This document shows positions 12,197 through 22,011 of a stretch of 64,000 bases of DNA, in pieces (positions within the stretch are counted from its first letter, which is position 1; every line of letters starts with the position of its first letter). Location: assembly GCA_019671135.1 (NCBI GenBank), contig JAHRHY010000004.1, positions 682,001-746,000 on the forward strand. Direction: 5' to 3'. Both the position numbers and the translations under genes were made by a program. This stretch comes from Linnemannia hyalina (taxonomy: Eukaryota; Mortierellomycota; Mortierellomycetes; Mortierellales; Mortierellaceae). Under the pieces are notes generated by a model. It had not been told where the DNA came from and ran no database searches. It saw nothing but the letters and a program-made list of their open reading frames with translations.

Positions 12197-13303
12197 ATGC
12201 ACTACAGAACACACGACAACGAACACTCGACAACAACCACTACTACAACCACAACAGAGACGATGTTGCACAGGACATCACACAAATCTGGATCCCACAT
12301 CCACCACGACCACCAACAAAGTGTCCACATGCACCACATCATTCGCCAGCTCCAGCTCGAAAAAGAGCACCAACACCATCACCGGCAACAACAACAACTT
12401 GCTGTTGGTGCACATACACCCCCTTCTCGTGATACTCCCTACAGGAGGGACTCTCACATGGAGCACTACATGTCCGACATCCTGGCCGCACCCGCACCGG
12501 CTGCTCTTTTGGAGGAGGAAGGAGAGGATGCTCTTATGTCAGAGTCGCATGTAGTTTCGATGAGGGATTTGAACGACAAGCTGGAAGAGATTAAGCACCT
12601 CCACAACAACTTACAGGCACAATCCAACTCCTCGGGCGACCGTCGGTCTTCAAGCGAGTCCACTCATCATCACCGTCACCACCATCGCCACCACAAGAGC
12701 AACAGACATGAACATCATCTATCGGAGCCAGCCCCCGTCTCAGGAACACCCATCTTCCCAGCGTCCAGATCCCCGCGCTCATCCTCCAGATCCTCATCTC
12801 CAATCCCAAGCGCGTCTGCCTACTCCAACTCATATCGTCACTCGCGCTCACCTTCAAGAGCAACATCCCCTCAACGGCCTTTCTACCCTCAATCCTCATA
12901 CTCTCGCCCACACTCAAGATCCCCATCGCCACAACCCATGGCCTCACCTTCATTGGCATACCAATTCCCCTCCCGCCCTCACTCTCGCTCCCCTTCACCT
13001 CAACCTTCCCCTTGCGGAATGTACCAACATTCGAACGGAAGCATCTCCTCCGTTCACACATTCTCCTCTTCCACCACACACCCGCGTATGCCCCAAGAAG
13101 CCCTTCTCCAAGGTCTCCTCGACCGTCTTGACCAACACCACTCTGAACGGGACCAGGACCGACTCCGGGAACTGGAACTCGAGAACGAGATGCTGCGTCG
13201 TCACCAGATACATAGAATTAACCCGGACCTGTTGGCCAGGAACTGGGACCATGCCCATACCTTGTCACAGAAACATGGCAATGCCAATATTAGGCATTCT
13301 TAA
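12197..13303 (+). CDS. low-complexity His- and Ser-rich protein with C-terminal coiled coil
   Basis: Single exon, 368 residues from the ATG at 12197. The frame is open upstream to 12134, but that ATG would sit at the transcription start. The protein has a Thr run, His/Gln-rich blocks, a HHHRHHHRHH segment near residue 160, and then repeated RSPSP/SRSPSPQP motifs of the arginine-serine type at residues ~200-290. The C-terminal 60 residues are highly charged and predicted helical (LLDRLDQHHSERD, ELELENEMLRRH), typical of a short coiled coil. I recognise no catalytic domain. His clusters could bind metal, and the RS-like repeats are common phosphorylation targets; both are inference. Codon-level continuity over 1.1 kb and a clear promoter argue that it is real. 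Confidence 0.75.
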   Translation: MHYRTHDNEHSTTTTTTTTTETMLHRTSHKSGSHIHHDHQQSVHMHHIIRQLQLEKEHQHHHRQQQQLAVGAHTPPSRDTPYRRDSHMEHYMSDILAAPAPAALLEEEGEDALMSESHVVSMRDLNDKLEEIKHLHNNLQAQSNSSGDRRSSSESTHHHRHHHRHHKSNRHEHHLSEPAPVSGTPIFPASRSPRSSSRSSSPIPSASAYSNSYRHSRSPSRATSPQRPFYPQSSYSRPHSRSPSPQPMASPSLAYQFPSRPHSRSPSPQPSPCGMYQHSNGSISSVHTFSSSTTHPRMPQEALLQGLLDRLDQHHSERDQDRLRELELENEMLRRHQIHRINPDLLARNWDHAHTLSQKHGNANIRHS

Positions 13304-14939
13304 GTACCAAGTCATCAAGAAAAAGAACAAAACAAAAACATTCCCTGTACATATGTTCCTACATCCCCCCCCCCCCCTCCTTAGATAAATAAACAACAGT
13401 AAATTAATAGAACATTCGTTAATCGTTCCTTGTTTTCGTTTGACTGAATGGTACGTGCTGAGAGAGAGGCACCATGATCCCATGCATGTCAAAAAATTGA
13501 GCCATCGCTCGTCAAAAGCCCGCTGTGAAAAAGAATCATTGCATCGTCAGCATGAGAGAACAAAAAACAAAGGACTGAATCTTTCTAATGAACCGATCCA
13601 CAAAACTATAAGTTTAGTATGGTTATCCATTTTAAACGCGCAAATGTCATAACTATTGTTACCCTCTCATTCTATGAAAAGAAACCTCGCCCATTATGGT
13701 GTCAACAAAACCTCCCCCTCCCCCTTTCTCCTACTTGCTTGTTGTATTGCACACTTTGCAACCATCGCCCTAGGACGCTGCCAACCCCGCTGCCCCAATG
13801 ACTCCCCAATCTACGAAATCGTTAGCCTTTCGCCCAAAGAGGTCGTTTGCTCCCCTGCAGCGAAAAATTGAATCAACCTCCTATCAGTTCAGTCTGATCA
13901 CCATGGCTCTCTTTCTCACCTCAGTCACCGATCAAAACCACCTCCCTCCTTTCCGTTTTTTTCTCAATCAACAATCATTCGCTCTCCACCAACACATACG
14001 AGAGTGCGTTTTCGGAACATATCCCTGCACATCGCCCGGCTAGGTTCTTGCGACCCAGGGTCAACGGCCTTGTCAGGGTCCTGATCCAATCCTCTCCTGC
14101 AGCGGTAATATTCTGGGCTTCGACTATATCCTTATGCATCCATCTACCACATTCAGGACGAAAGGATATTTTGAATGTCGCTGATATTCAGTTTTGATGT
14201 GCCATAGTCAGATTGAATGTCCTCCTGTCTGGCCCATAGCATGCCCTAAATCCGCTGACCTTGACCGACCTTGATCCTCCTAGACTTTAGTTCCTCCATT
14301 TTTTGGCGAGAGGCAAATACAGGCAGGTAAAGCGATTGTCTGCTCACGACCAGATTCTTGTCCTCCAAGGCAGGAGGGAGGATACTATTGTTTGATGCAG
14401 GGGCGTCGGGTTGATCTTGATGCCCAGGATTATCACACATGGCCGTATTGGTGGCGACTGAAGTGGGGCAGGCCTGCAGTCCCACATAACGCCATCGTGT
14501 TGGCCTCACTGAGGTCAATCAGACATATATTTTCTCGATGGATGAAACGCCAAAATTCGTCCAGGATCGACTGTAGTGCTGGGAATCGGGTTTCGATACG
14601 GAATGGAGACAAAGGCGGTTTTGCTCCGGGTAGGGCTTGGTGGCATGAAAATATGTGGCATGGGGCTCCTTGCCGTTGGTCGAATACAGGTTGTTGAACT
14701 CGAAATTGTTGAGGGTATAGGGTCGGATCCTGTGGGAGGAGAGTTGTCAGCAGAGGAAGGGAACCATTGTACAAGTGAAAGATAGTTGGATCGAAGACGG
14801 TCGGATGATTTTATTGACGAGAGCTTCCAAGGTTGTTGACCGTCTCCGTATGACATCTGCCAGGTCGAAAATGATTCTTGCTATCCTCCGGTTCTCCGTC
14901 GTTTCAACGAGTGTAGATGCCTCCTTGGTAGTCATGAGC
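13304..14939. other. intergenic or unresolved region
   Basis: Contains a C homopolymer near 13364. Several minus-strand open frames lie between 14246 and 14992. They have near-normal composition and might be exons of a degraded or multi-exon gene continuing from 15350, but I could not join them with consistent splice phase and recognise no domain. Confidence 0.4.
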
Positions 14940-15350
14940 TTAACAGCAGTAGCAGCGGATGGGTTGGGGTTCTTCTTTCCCGTCGACCACAAGATAGGTG
15001 CAGAGCACGCTCCTCAAATGTGATAAATGGATCGGTGAACTGATGTTGAAGGCTGAATAAGGTCGTATAGCCGGTGGAAGGCGCCCGGCCTCTGTCCACC
15101 AGTAGGAATCGTCGTCATCCTCGTCCTCATCCTCGTCGTGATCGCTATGGTAATCCCTTTCCTCCTCTGTAGTCTCTTTTTCTCCTCCAACAGTCTGGGA
15201 TCCCGCCTGCTCCGTTAATGATCCAGGATGTACGTTGTGTAAAGAGGTACTTTGATATGACCTTAGTACACACACTGAGGCAAGCTGGACTGCATTTGAC
15301 CCCTTGGACACGAATAAGTGGGACATACGCGTTTTCAGTATCAATGACAT
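14940..15350 (-). CDS. hypothetical protein with an acidic stretch, gene model uncertain
   Basis: An open frame of 136 codons with an Asp/Glu-rich run (DHDEDEDEDDDD) at about residues 70-81, then a less biased C-terminus (WWTEAGRLPPAIRPYSAFN). It could be the first exon of a gene whose later exons are among the frames at 14246-14992. No family is recognised. It lies just left of the giant palindrome, in an area where the local gene order may have been disturbed. A promoter-like TATAAA near 15387 points the other way and does not serve it. Confidence 0.3.
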   Translation of the reverse strand: MSLILKTRMSHLFVSKGSNAVQLASVCVLRSYQSTSLHNVHPGSLTEQAGSQTVGGEKETTEEERDYHSDHDEDEDEDDDDSYWWTEAGRLPPAIRPYSAFNISSPIHLSHLRSVLCTYLVVDGKEEPQPIRCYCC

Positions 15351-15385
15351 GACGGAAAAGCATTGTCACTCACCAGAACAGACAG

Positions 15386-15702
15386 GTATAAACCTCCACT
15401 CTCTCCCCCAACTTGTCTCTTCTTTCTTTTTGTATTTTCTCTCTTAACTTCCTCCATTCCCTCTAACTTTCCTCCTTTCTTTTCTCTCTTTCGTTCTTTC
15501 TTGTTTCTTGTCCTACCCTCTCATGCCTCGATCTTCGAGCGGGTCAAGGCCCTCCACACCCATCTACACATCCAACACTCGACTCATCGTCATGGAACAC
15601 GGCATCCTCAACAACCAACCAACCCCCACAGCACAATCGTGACCAATCCACCCCGCCTATCACTTGTAACGAGTTCGAGACAAGGAAGAGAGAGAAGAAA
15701 TG
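15386..15702 (+). promoter_or_regulatory. orphan promoter and leader cut off by the palindrome
   Basis: A TATAAA element near 15387 is followed by ~150 bases of strongly pyrimidine-rich sequence, the usual leader of genes in this window, and then a short coding-like stretch that ends at the palindrome edge (15703). No intact gene follows, so this looks like the 5' end of a gene separated from its body. Confidence 0.45.
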
Positions 15703-16599
15703 GCGAAGAGATGAGCAGACGAGCACAAACGAGGCCACGAAAAACAAATACTAGAGAGCATGTCTTTTTAATAACGAAAATTAACTATGAAGGAAGGAAG
15801 TTGGTCATGAGTGATGTTTGGTATTTTTAATGTGGTGGTTGCATTCAGCTAGACGCTATGAACAAAAAGAAGTAAAAAAACAGGCAAAAGAAGCAAAGAA
15901 CAAACAAAAAAAGAAGCAAGGAACAAAAAAAAAAAAAAAAAAAAAAAAAAAAAGCAGGGAGCAAACAAAAAAAAGAAGAGAAGAGCAGAGAACAAAAAAA
16001 AAGGGCAAGCTCTCAGTTGCCTACAATGCCTCATAATGCCATAAAAAAAGAAAGTTCGCATTGCGCGGGGGCCTCAGACTTTGTGCTGGTCTTATCATAG
16101 GCATAGCGCCTCAGATTTGGTGCAAGTGCCATTATAGGCATAGCGCCTAAGACTTGCTGCAAGTATCATCATAGGCATATAGCCTCTCCCATCCTAAAAA
16201 AAAGAAGACATGCAATGACACAGAGATTAGCACCCCCATTACGTCTTCCTCCAACAGCATATGTCAGTGCTGGGAGGGCCAGACGCCCCCAAGGCGACCA
16301 CCATGCCGGCGCACCCACTCCCTTGACACGGCCAAGCACACGGCCACCCATGCCAAGTCGGGATTGCGGACACTTAGGTATGAGGGGGAGGGAGGTCGTG
16401 ACTCCTCTTGACCCCTTCCTGATAGCCTCTTGTCACTAAAGTGATACGACGATAAGTTTTGTAATTAGTAAAACGTTCGCGCCACCAAAATTATGTCTCG
16501 AGAAAAATATAACCACACCCACGATCTTTCCAGTTGTCTGAAGGGAAGGGAAGGGAAGGGAATGGAATTGAGGTTTTTATCTTACCAGGTGTCGGTTTA

Positions 16600-17155
16600 C
16601 ACGGCAGGGGCGGGTGCAAGGAGGGCATGACTTCCTCCTAACACCCTTTCATCTTGGCTAGGGCGGGTGCCAGGAGGGTCTCATTTCCTCCTAACACCCC
16701 TTCATCCTAGCAGGGGCGGGTGCCAGGAGGGGCTCAATCCCTCCTAACACCCTTTCATCTCGGCTGGGGCGGGTGCAAGGAGGGCGTTAATTCCTCCTAG
16801 CACCCTTTCATCTTGACTGGGGCGGGTGCAAGGGGGGCCTCAATTCCCCCTAGCACCCTTTCATCTTGACTGGGGAGGGTGCAAGGAGGGGTCTTATTCC
16901 TCCTAACACCTTTCATCCCGCAGGGGGAGGGTGTAAGGAGGAGCAACGCTCGACTCTACTTACACCCCTTCATCTCGGCAGGGGCGGGTGTAAGGAGGAG
17001 CAACGCTCGACTCTACTTACACCCCTTCATCTCGGCAGGGGCGGGTGTAAGGAGGAGCACCGCTCGACTCTACTTACACCCTTTCATCTCGGCAAGGGGA
17101 GGGTGTAAGGAGGAGCACCGCTCGACTCTACTTACAACCTCTCTCCTTGGTGGAC
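16600..17155. repeat. hairpin-unit minisatellite, left arm
   Basis: About ten tandem units of 53-57 bp. Each unit is itself a small inverted repeat (one half reads GGGTGTAAGGAGG-like, the other CCTTACACCC-like) followed by a linker resembling TTTCATCTCGGC-GGGGC. The 57-bp class with the TCGACTCTAC core is present in one more copy here than in the right arm. Confidence 0.9.
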
Positions 17156-18088
17156 CCAGGCATGAGGGTGAGGAAGGGATGAATTCCTCCTTGCACCCTC
17201 TCTTGCCCTAAAGCGAAACGGATGACAATAAATAAATCTCTGACGATTAGTAAATAGTATACACCTAACCATGATAACACAATCACTCAAGGACAAAGGG
17301 GCGGGAGAGCGTGGGAACTGAGAACCGTGGAGTTGTGTAAAGACGTAAGGAAGTAGGAGAGCGTAGGAACTGGAAACCGTCCGTGGAGTTGTGTAAAGAA
17401 CGTAAGGAAGGAGGTAGGAGAGCGTGGGAACTGAAAACCGTCTGTGGAGTTGTGCAAAGAAGGGGAAGAAAGAACTTAAAAGGCAGCACGAACGCAACAC
17501 TCACCCCCACAAACAAACAAAGACAAGGAAGGAACAAACGAAAGCAAGCCAAACGCGCAACCCATACGCGATAACTCAAAAGAGAAAGAAGCCGGAGAGC
17601 GTGGAAACTGGGAAACGACGAGGAGAGCTTAAAGAACGCAAGGAACAAGATAAGCAGCGCGGACGCAAACGCTCACCGCAGAAAAAGGCGAAGAAGGAAC
17701 AAAAAGAAAGCAGGACTTGTGCTGCAGCACAGAAACTCGAAGAAGGAAGGAAGAAGCTAGGACAAAACAACGCACACGCGCACTCAACAACGAGAAACAA
17801 CGAAGAAAGGAAAGTAGGACGGGAAAGAAAGTGTGGGAGAGGAGATACAACGAGAAACAGATACACACACCCTAGTTCGTTTCTGTTTTTTAGAAAGGAA
17901 GGGGAGGGAAGGGGAAGGAAGGGAAAGGAAAGAGAGGAAAGGGAAGGGAGGAAAGGAAGGTGAGTTTCTTACCAGGCCAGCGGCGGTTTCCAGACGGTAG
18001 AGGTGGGTGACAAGAGGAGGGGCCAAAGAGGAGTGAAGAAGAAAAGAGAAGAAAAGAAAAAACAACAGTTTTGGCCGGAGAGATTGCC

Positions 18089-18095
18089 TTTTATA
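18089..18095 (-). promoter_or_regulatory. outward-facing TATA box, left arm of palindrome
   Basis: TATAAAA on the minus strand. It is preceded by two adjacent CACGTG boxes and an ATGAC-GCA-GTCAT bZIP-type site, and followed by a pyrimidine-rich leader in the outward direction. It is the exact mirror of the right-arm element. Confidence 0.6.
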
Positions 18096-18557
18096 CCACG
18101 TGGCACGTGCAAGCAAATATGACTGCGTCATTTTGGGTGGCAAAGAGCAAGGGCGAGTGCGTGTGTAACTAGAGGGGTGGTTGACAGGGCTCTCAAAAAG
18201 GAAGTATACTTAAAGGCTTACCATGCATTATCGGATATTCTCGCCTCTCTAAACGCAGGACCTTCTATCATGGACTCCATTGAGCACCAACCACCCTTTC
18301 TCTGGCTCTTGTTTCATTTGTCATACATTGCCTCTCTCCGCACCTCTTCTTTCCCTATCTTCATGCCTCTTCTGTCCTTCTCCAAGCAAAGGGTGGTTGC
18401 ATGGTCAATGGAGTCCATGATAGAAGGTCCTGCGTTTAGAGAGGCGAGAATATCCGATAATGCATGGTAAGCCTTTAAGTATACTTCCTTTTTGAGAGCC
18501 CTGTCAACCACCCCTCTAGTTACACACGCACTCGCCCTTGCTCTTTGCCACCCAAAA

Positions 18558-18599
18558 TGACGCAGTCATATTTGCTTGCACGTGCCACGTGGTATAAAA
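18558..18599 (+). promoter_or_regulatory. outward-facing promoter core, right arm of palindrome
   Basis: Contains ATGACGCAGTCAT (18558-18570), CACGTG at 18579-18584 and 18586-18591, and TATAAAA at 18593-18599, then a pyrimidine-rich leader and a GTAAGA donor-like site near 18716. Because the left arm has the same set in mirror image, both arms would yield transcripts of the same sequence moving away from the centre. Confidence 0.6.
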
Positions 18600-19484
18600 G
18601 GCAATCTCTCCGGCCAAAACTGTTGTTTTTTCTTTTCTTCTCTTTTCTTCTTCACTCCTCTTTGGCCCCTCCTCTTGTCACCCACCTCTACCGTCTGGAA
18701 ACCGCCGCTGGCCTGGTAAGAAACTCACCTTCCTTTCCTCCCTTCCCTTTCCTCTCTTTCCTTTCCCTTCCTTCCCCTTCCCTCCCCTTCCTTTCTAAAA
18801 AACAGAAACGAACTAGGGTGTGTGTATCTGTTTCTCGTTGTATCTCCTCTCCCACACTTTCTTTCCCGTCCTACTTTCCTTTCTTCGTTGTTTCTCGTTG
18901 TTGAGTGCGCGTGTGCGTTGTTTTGTCCTAGCTTCTTCCTTCCTTCTTCGAGTTTCTGTGCTGCAGCACAAGTCCTGCTTTCTTTTTGTTCCTTCTTCGC
19001 CTTTTTCTGCGGTGAGCGTTTGCGTCCGCGCTGCTTATCTTGTTCCTTGCGTTCTTTAAGCTCTCCTCGTCGTTTCCCAGTTTCCACGCTCTCCGGCTTC
19101 TTTCTCTTTTGAGTTATCGCGTATGGGTTGCGCGTTTGGCTTGCTTTCGTTTGTTCCTTCCTTGTCTTTGTTTGTTTGTGGGGGTGAGTGTTGCGTTCGT
19201 GCTGCCTTTTAAGTTCTTTCTTCCCCTTCTTTGCACAACTCCACAGACGGTTTTCAGTTCCCACGCTCTCCTACCTCCTTCCTTACGTTCTTTACACAAC
19301 TCCACGGACGGTTTCCAGTTCCTACGCTCTCCTACTTCCTTACGTCTTTACACAACTCCACGGTTCTCAGTTCCCACGCTCTCCCGCCCCTTTGTCCTTG
19401 AGTGATTGTGTTATCATGGTTAGGTGTATACTATTTACTAATCGTCAGAGATTTATTTATTGTCATCCGTTTCGCTTTAGGGCA

Positions 19485-20035
19485 AGAGAGGGTGCAAGGA
19501 GGAATTCATCCCTTCCTCACCCTCATGCCTGGGTCCACCAAGGAGAGAGGTTGTAAGTAGAGTCGAGCGGTGCTCCTCCTTACACCCTCCCCTTGCCGAG
19601 ATGAAAGGGTGTAAGTAGAGTCGAGCGGTGCTCCTCCTTACACCCGCCCCTGCCGAGATGAAGGGGTGTAAGTAGAGTCGAGCGTTGCTCCTCCTTACAC
19701 CCTCCCCCTGCGGGATGAAAGGTGTTAGGAGGAATAAGACCCCTCCTTGCACCCTCCCCAGTCAAGATGAAAGGGTGCTAGGGGGAATTGAGGCCCCCCT
19801 TGCACCCGCCCCAGTCAAGATGAAAGGGTGCTAGGAGGAATTAACGCCCTCCTTGCACCCGCCCCAGCCGAGATGAAAGGGTGTTAGGAGGGATTGAGCC
19901 CCTCCTGGCACCCGCCCCTGCTAGGATGAAGGGGTGTTAGGAGGAAATGAGACCCTCCTGGCACCCGCCCTAGCCAAGATGAAAGGGTGTTAGGAGGAAG
20001 TCATGCCCTCCTTGCACCCGCCCCTGCCGTGTAAA
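19485..20035. repeat. hairpin-unit minisatellite, right arm
   Basis: Mirror copy of the left-arm minisatellite, lacking one 57-bp unit. Unit sequence drifts gradually along the array, with GTGTAAG units innermost and GTGCTAGG/GTGTTAGG units outward, as expected from local unit duplication. Confidence 0.9.
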
Positions 20036-20992
20036 CCGACACCTGGTAAGATAAAAACCTCAATTCCATTCCCTTCCCTTCCCTTCCCTTCAGACAACTG
20101 GAAAGATCGTGGGTGTGGTTATATTTTTCTCGAGACATAATTTTGGTGGCGCGAACGTTTTACTAATTACAAAACTTATCGTCGTATCACTTTAGTGACA
20201 AGAGGCTATCAGGAAGGGGTCAAGAGGAGTCACGACCTCCCTCCCCCTCATACCTAAGTGTCCGCAATCCCGACTTGGCATGGGTGGCCGTGTGCTTGGC
20301 CGTGTCAAGGGAGTGGGTGCGCCGGCATGGTGGTCGCCTTGGGGGCGTCTGGCCCTCCCAGCACTGACATATGCTGTTGGAGGAAGACGTAATGGGGGTG
20401 CTAATCTCTGTGTCATTGCATGTCTTCTTTTTTTTAGGATGGGAGAGGCTATATGCCTATGATGATACTTGCAGCAAGTCTTAGGCGCTATGCCTATAAT
20501 GGCACTTGCACCAAATCTGAGGCGCTATGCCTATGATAAGACCAGCACAAAGTCTGAGGCCCCCGCGCAATGCGAACTTTCTTTTTTTATGGCATTATGA
20601 GGCATTGTAGGCAACTGAGAGCTTGCCCTTTTTTTTTGTTCTCTGCTCTTCTCTTCTTTTTTTTGTTTGCTCCCTGCTTTTTTTTTTTTTTTTTTTTTTT
20701 TTTTTTGTTCCTTGCTTCTTTTTTTGTTTGTTCTTTGCTTCTTTTGCCTGTTTTTTTACTTCTTTTTGTTCATAGCGTCTAGCTGAATGCAACCACCACA
20801 TTAAAAATACCAAACATCACTCATGACCAACTTCCTTCCTTCATAGTTAATTTTCGTTATTAAAAAGACATGCTCTCTAGTATTTGTTTTTCGTGGCCTC
20901 GTTTGTGCTCGTCTGCTCATCTCTTCGCAGCTAAAAAAAACCATACGTGTCTTGGGTACCAGAGTTTAAGGACCTCCGATTGAACATACATA

Positions 20993-21567
20993 ATGGATGC
21001 TGTTATTTCGTGGTTGGCCGAATGCAAACGATTTACACTCGTGAGGTTATTGGAGCAAGAGCTCGAAGAGGCAGTCACCGGTAAGATGTTGTTTGTTTCA
21101 TAACATGTTTGTTTTTGCTTTCGTCTTCGCCCTGAATTGATTTTTCGAACCAATGTCTCTTCCCCCCTCTAAATTCATTCTCCTATTCTCTATCGTCACG
21201 CATTCTACCCTACCTAGACCACTACACATTGGCACAGCGCTACACGCCGCAGGTAGGCTGCGCTGGAAGCTATTATAGAACTGGTAGCACCTGTGGGTAT
21301 AGTGTCTTCGTCGTCTGTAATTATGATCCCGCCAGCAATATACTAGGTGAACATCCATACGTCTCATCAAGCCCCGGCTCTCCCTTTTGTAATCAGGCTC
21401 TCCCTGTTAACAAAGCCCAGTCAAAAAAAATGCAAAACATTAGATATCGTCGCCTCCCCTCCTCTCTATTTCTTCAACTTGACCGGTACAGCAAGTTTTT
21501 TACAAGGCTTGTTTCTGAGTATGGCAAGTCCCTCTCTCCTCCCCTCACTCGCCTCAAGCAGCAGTAA
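20993..21567 (+). pseudogene. 3' fragment of a CAP/SCP/PR-1 family gene
   Basis: Two exons, 20993-21080 and 21218-21567, join in phase across a GTAAG-TAG intron. The product contains SWLAE, DHYTLAQRYTPQVGC, and VFVVCNYDP..NILGEHPY. These match the C-terminal half of the CAP (cysteine-rich secretory, antigen 5, PR-1) domain, where the usual motifs are SW..E, H[YF]TQ.VW and CNY.P.GN..G..PY. Missing are the signal peptide and the first half of the domain with its first metal-binding His and Glu. An in-frame stop lies just upstream (about 20978) and the palindrome ends 65 bases away. Full-length CAP proteins are secreted and bind sterols or act as effectors. This copy looks inactivated, perhaps by the rearrangement that placed the palindrome here. 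Confidence 0.7.
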
Positions 21568-22011
21568 TAGTCCTGAAATCCCCGACCCCGATCTCTCTCC
21601 CTTTCCTTCCTCCCTCGCCTTTCCTCTTCCCTCGAGAATACAGAACTTGAACTCAACCTTTCTTCAGTGCCAATTCAATTACAGCTCGCCTTTTCAGTAA
21701 ACCTAGACCTTGTCCATCTGCATCCCCATCTTTTGTTTTTCGTTTTGTACTGTTTGTCGAGTGTTATCTCCTGATCAAATCGTTACGTTTATTAGTTTGG
21801 AAACGAGGATTTTTCACCTTTGTCTATCGATCATTTCATTCAGGAACAGTCAAAGTCGGTGCATGCGAGTGCGCCGAAAGCGTATTGTTGTTGAAATACA
21901 AAGACGTCAACTTGCGCACTTCATCTACAACCAAACACACGTATACAACCAAAAAAAAAGGGGGAAACGTTAGCAAGCCTCATAAAAATCACACGCCATG
22001 CCACCTTATAA
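21568..22011. other. intergenic between CAP fragment and CCZ1
   Basis: A second plus-strand frame overlaps the CAP fragment end (to 21700) with Ser/Pro-rich composition, but it has no independent support. Nothing else is recognisable. It holds the convergent 3' ends of the two flanking genes. Confidence 0.5.

Larger units (their letters stand above)
15703..20928. repeat. giant near-perfect palindrome (inverted repeat with short spacer)
   Basis: Left arm 15703-18283 (2581 bp) and right arm 18405-20928 (2524 bp) are inverted copies around a spacer of about 121 bp. Positions pair with a constant sum of 36631 in the outer part and 36688 in the inner part, so the arms are collinear except for one extra 57-bp minisatellite unit in the left arm. 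Homopolymers, including a run of 29 A/T, have equal length in both arms. I compared the terminal ~160 bases directly and found them identical, and the translated frames of the arms match throughout. No target-site duplication is visible at 15702/20929. The arms carry no recognisable protein. Structure with long inverted arms that contain tandem repeats recalls foldback elements. A head-to-head pair of LTR-like ends is the other reading. Confidence 0.95.

Noticed and set aside
17132..19556. Mirrored open frames of 60-179 codons in the palindrome arms
   Set aside because: Lys/Arg- or Ser/Phe-rich translations of purine/pyrimidine tracts, present on both strands, with no domain or splice support.
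15703..20928. Reading the palindrome as a dedicated hairpin-RNA locus for RNA interference
   Set aside because: The TATA elements point outward from the centre, so the natural transcripts would be identical rather than self-complementary. Only read-through from outside would give double-stranded RNA.
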